From the NCBI GenBank assembly GCA_005777205.1, contig SXNB01000037.1:1-6004 (forward strand): a stretch of DNA of 6,004 bases, given 5' to 3'. Of the stretch, positions 5,399 through 6,004 are shown piece after piece. Position numbers and translations under genes: made by a program. Under the pieces are notes generated by a model that worked only from the letters and a program-made list of their open reading frames with translations, was not told the origin of the DNA and searched no databases. Within the stretch, counting starts at the first letter, position 1. Each line of letters starts with the position of its first letter. The DNA comes from Burkholderiales bacterium. GTDB taxonomy: Bacteria > Pseudomonadota > Gammaproteobacteria > Burkholderiales > SG8-39.

Positions 5399-6004
5399 CT
5401 ACATCCGGTACGCGGCCTCGCCGTGGGCCGCCACGTCCAGGCCCTCACGCTCTTCTTCCTCGGTGACGCGCAGGCCGATCGACAGGTCGACAATCTTGAA
5501 GGCGATGAAGGCGACCACGGCAGACCAGATGACGGTGGTCCCGACCGCGATGGCCTGGGTCATCACCTGCCCGCCGATGGAGTACTCCTTCGCCACGCCG
5601 TTGGCGACATAATCGTAGATCCCGGAGCCGCCCAGCGATGGCGCCGCGAACACGCCGGTGAGCAGCGCGCCGACGATACCGCAGACGCCGTGCACGCCGA
5701 ACACGTCCAGCGAGTCATCCGCGCCCAGCAGGCGCTTGAGTGCGTTCACGCCCCAGAAGCCGGCAACGCCGGCAACCAGGCCGATCACCAGGCCGCCGCC
5801 CACGCCGACAAAGCCGCAGGCCGGGGTGATGGCGACCAGGCCGGCCACCGCGCCCGAGGCGGCGCCCAGGGCGGAGGCCTTGCCGCGCGCGATGGTTTCC
5901 ACCAGCAGCCAGGCGAGGACCGCCGCAGCCGTGGCGATGATCGTGTTGAGGAACGCGATCGTCGTGGTGCCGTTCGCCTCGAGGTTGGAGCCCGCGTTGA
6001 TGCC
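5399..6004 (-). CDS. amtB: Ammonium transporter AmtB, C-terminal part (5' end outside window)
   Basis: The 201 codons from the window edge to the TAG at 5401-5399 are the C-terminal half of an Amt/MEP/Rh-family inner membrane channel that takes up ammonium, a trimer of 11-helix subunits in its family. The frame begins GINAGSNLEANGTTTIAFLN and continues through LGAASGAVAGLVAITPACGF, an Amt signature, then several hydrophobic segments. DVFGVHGVCGIVGALLTG carries the second of the two pore histidines (fragment residue 105, matching His318 of the E. coli protein by recalled alignment). The first pore histidine would lie upstream, out of view. The cytoplasmic tail RVTEEEEREGLDVAAHGEAAY is the conserved end that meets the GlnK/PII regulator in proteobacteria. 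The glnK gene would be expected upstream, beyond the edge. It is unrelated in function to the catabolic operon and separated from it by the toxin-antitoxin remnant. Confidence 0.95.
   Translation of the reverse strand, partial: GINAGSNLEANGTTTIAFLNTIIATAAAVLAWLLVETIARGKASALGAASGAVAGLVAITPACGFVGVGGGLVIGLVAGVAGFWGVNALKRLLGADDSLDVFGVHGVCGIVGALLTGVFAAPSLGGSGIYDYVANGVAKEYSIGGQVMTQAIAVGTTVIWSAVVAFIAFKIVDLSIGLRVTEEEEREGLDVAAHGEAAYRM

Noticed and set aside
5302..5493. Minus-strand 63-codon frame in the spacer and amtB 3' end
   Set aside because: It overlaps the amtB C-terminus in another frame and shows no motif.
1..6004. CRISPR array, tRNA/rRNA gene, insertion sequence or phage attachment site
   Set aside because: No regularly spaced repeats, cloverleaf sequence, transposase motif or terminal inverted repeats were seen on either strand.

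Overview
This is a high-GC proteobacterial window. The protein style (zeta-class GST with a small FAH hydrolase, benzoate-type aryl-CoA ligase, MarR regulator, AmtB) best fits a betaproteobacterium, possibly Burkholderiales or Rhodocyclales. That placement is inference from gene content.

Bases 4003 to 1 carry a tightly packed minus-strand catabolic operon for an aromatic acid. In transcription order it encodes an aryl-CoA ligase of the benzoate/hydroxybenzoate type, a fumarylpyruvate/acylpyruvate hydrolase of the FAH family, a 47-codon unknown ORF, a severely shortened amidohydrolase, a zeta-class GST isomerase (maleylpyruvate or maleylacetoacetate isomerase), and protocatechuate 3,4-dioxygenase beta subunit (pcaH), which runs off the left edge. 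Junctions are short gaps or 4-bp ATGA overlaps. A divergent MarR-type repressor gene starts only 22 to about 65 bp from the ligase start, so one very compact control region must serve both directions. The mix is odd: PcaH belongs to ortho (intradiol) cleavage of protocatechuate, while the isomerase and FAH hydrolase are the usual last two steps of gentisate or homogentisate degradation. No pcaB, pcaC or pcaD is in view.

Bases about 4540-5259 hold a decaying type II toxin-antitoxin module on the plus strand. The Phd/VapB-like antitoxin is intact except that its natural start position reads CTG instead of ATG. The overlapping VapC PIN-domain toxin is a clear pseudogene with three single-base frameshifts and a nonsense codon; its original frame can be followed to the end.

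After a 139-bp spacer with a good inverted repeat, the minus-strand C-terminal half of an AmtB ammonium transporter runs off the right edge. No RNA gene, insertion sequence or CRISPR array was seen, and no gene-free stretch exceeds 300 bases.

I saw no clearly undescribed defence or mobile system. The points most worth a second look are the hybrid ring-cleavage gene set, the amidohydrolase with two in-frame internal losses, the small coupled ORF before it, and the reconstructable decay of the toxin-antitoxin pair.
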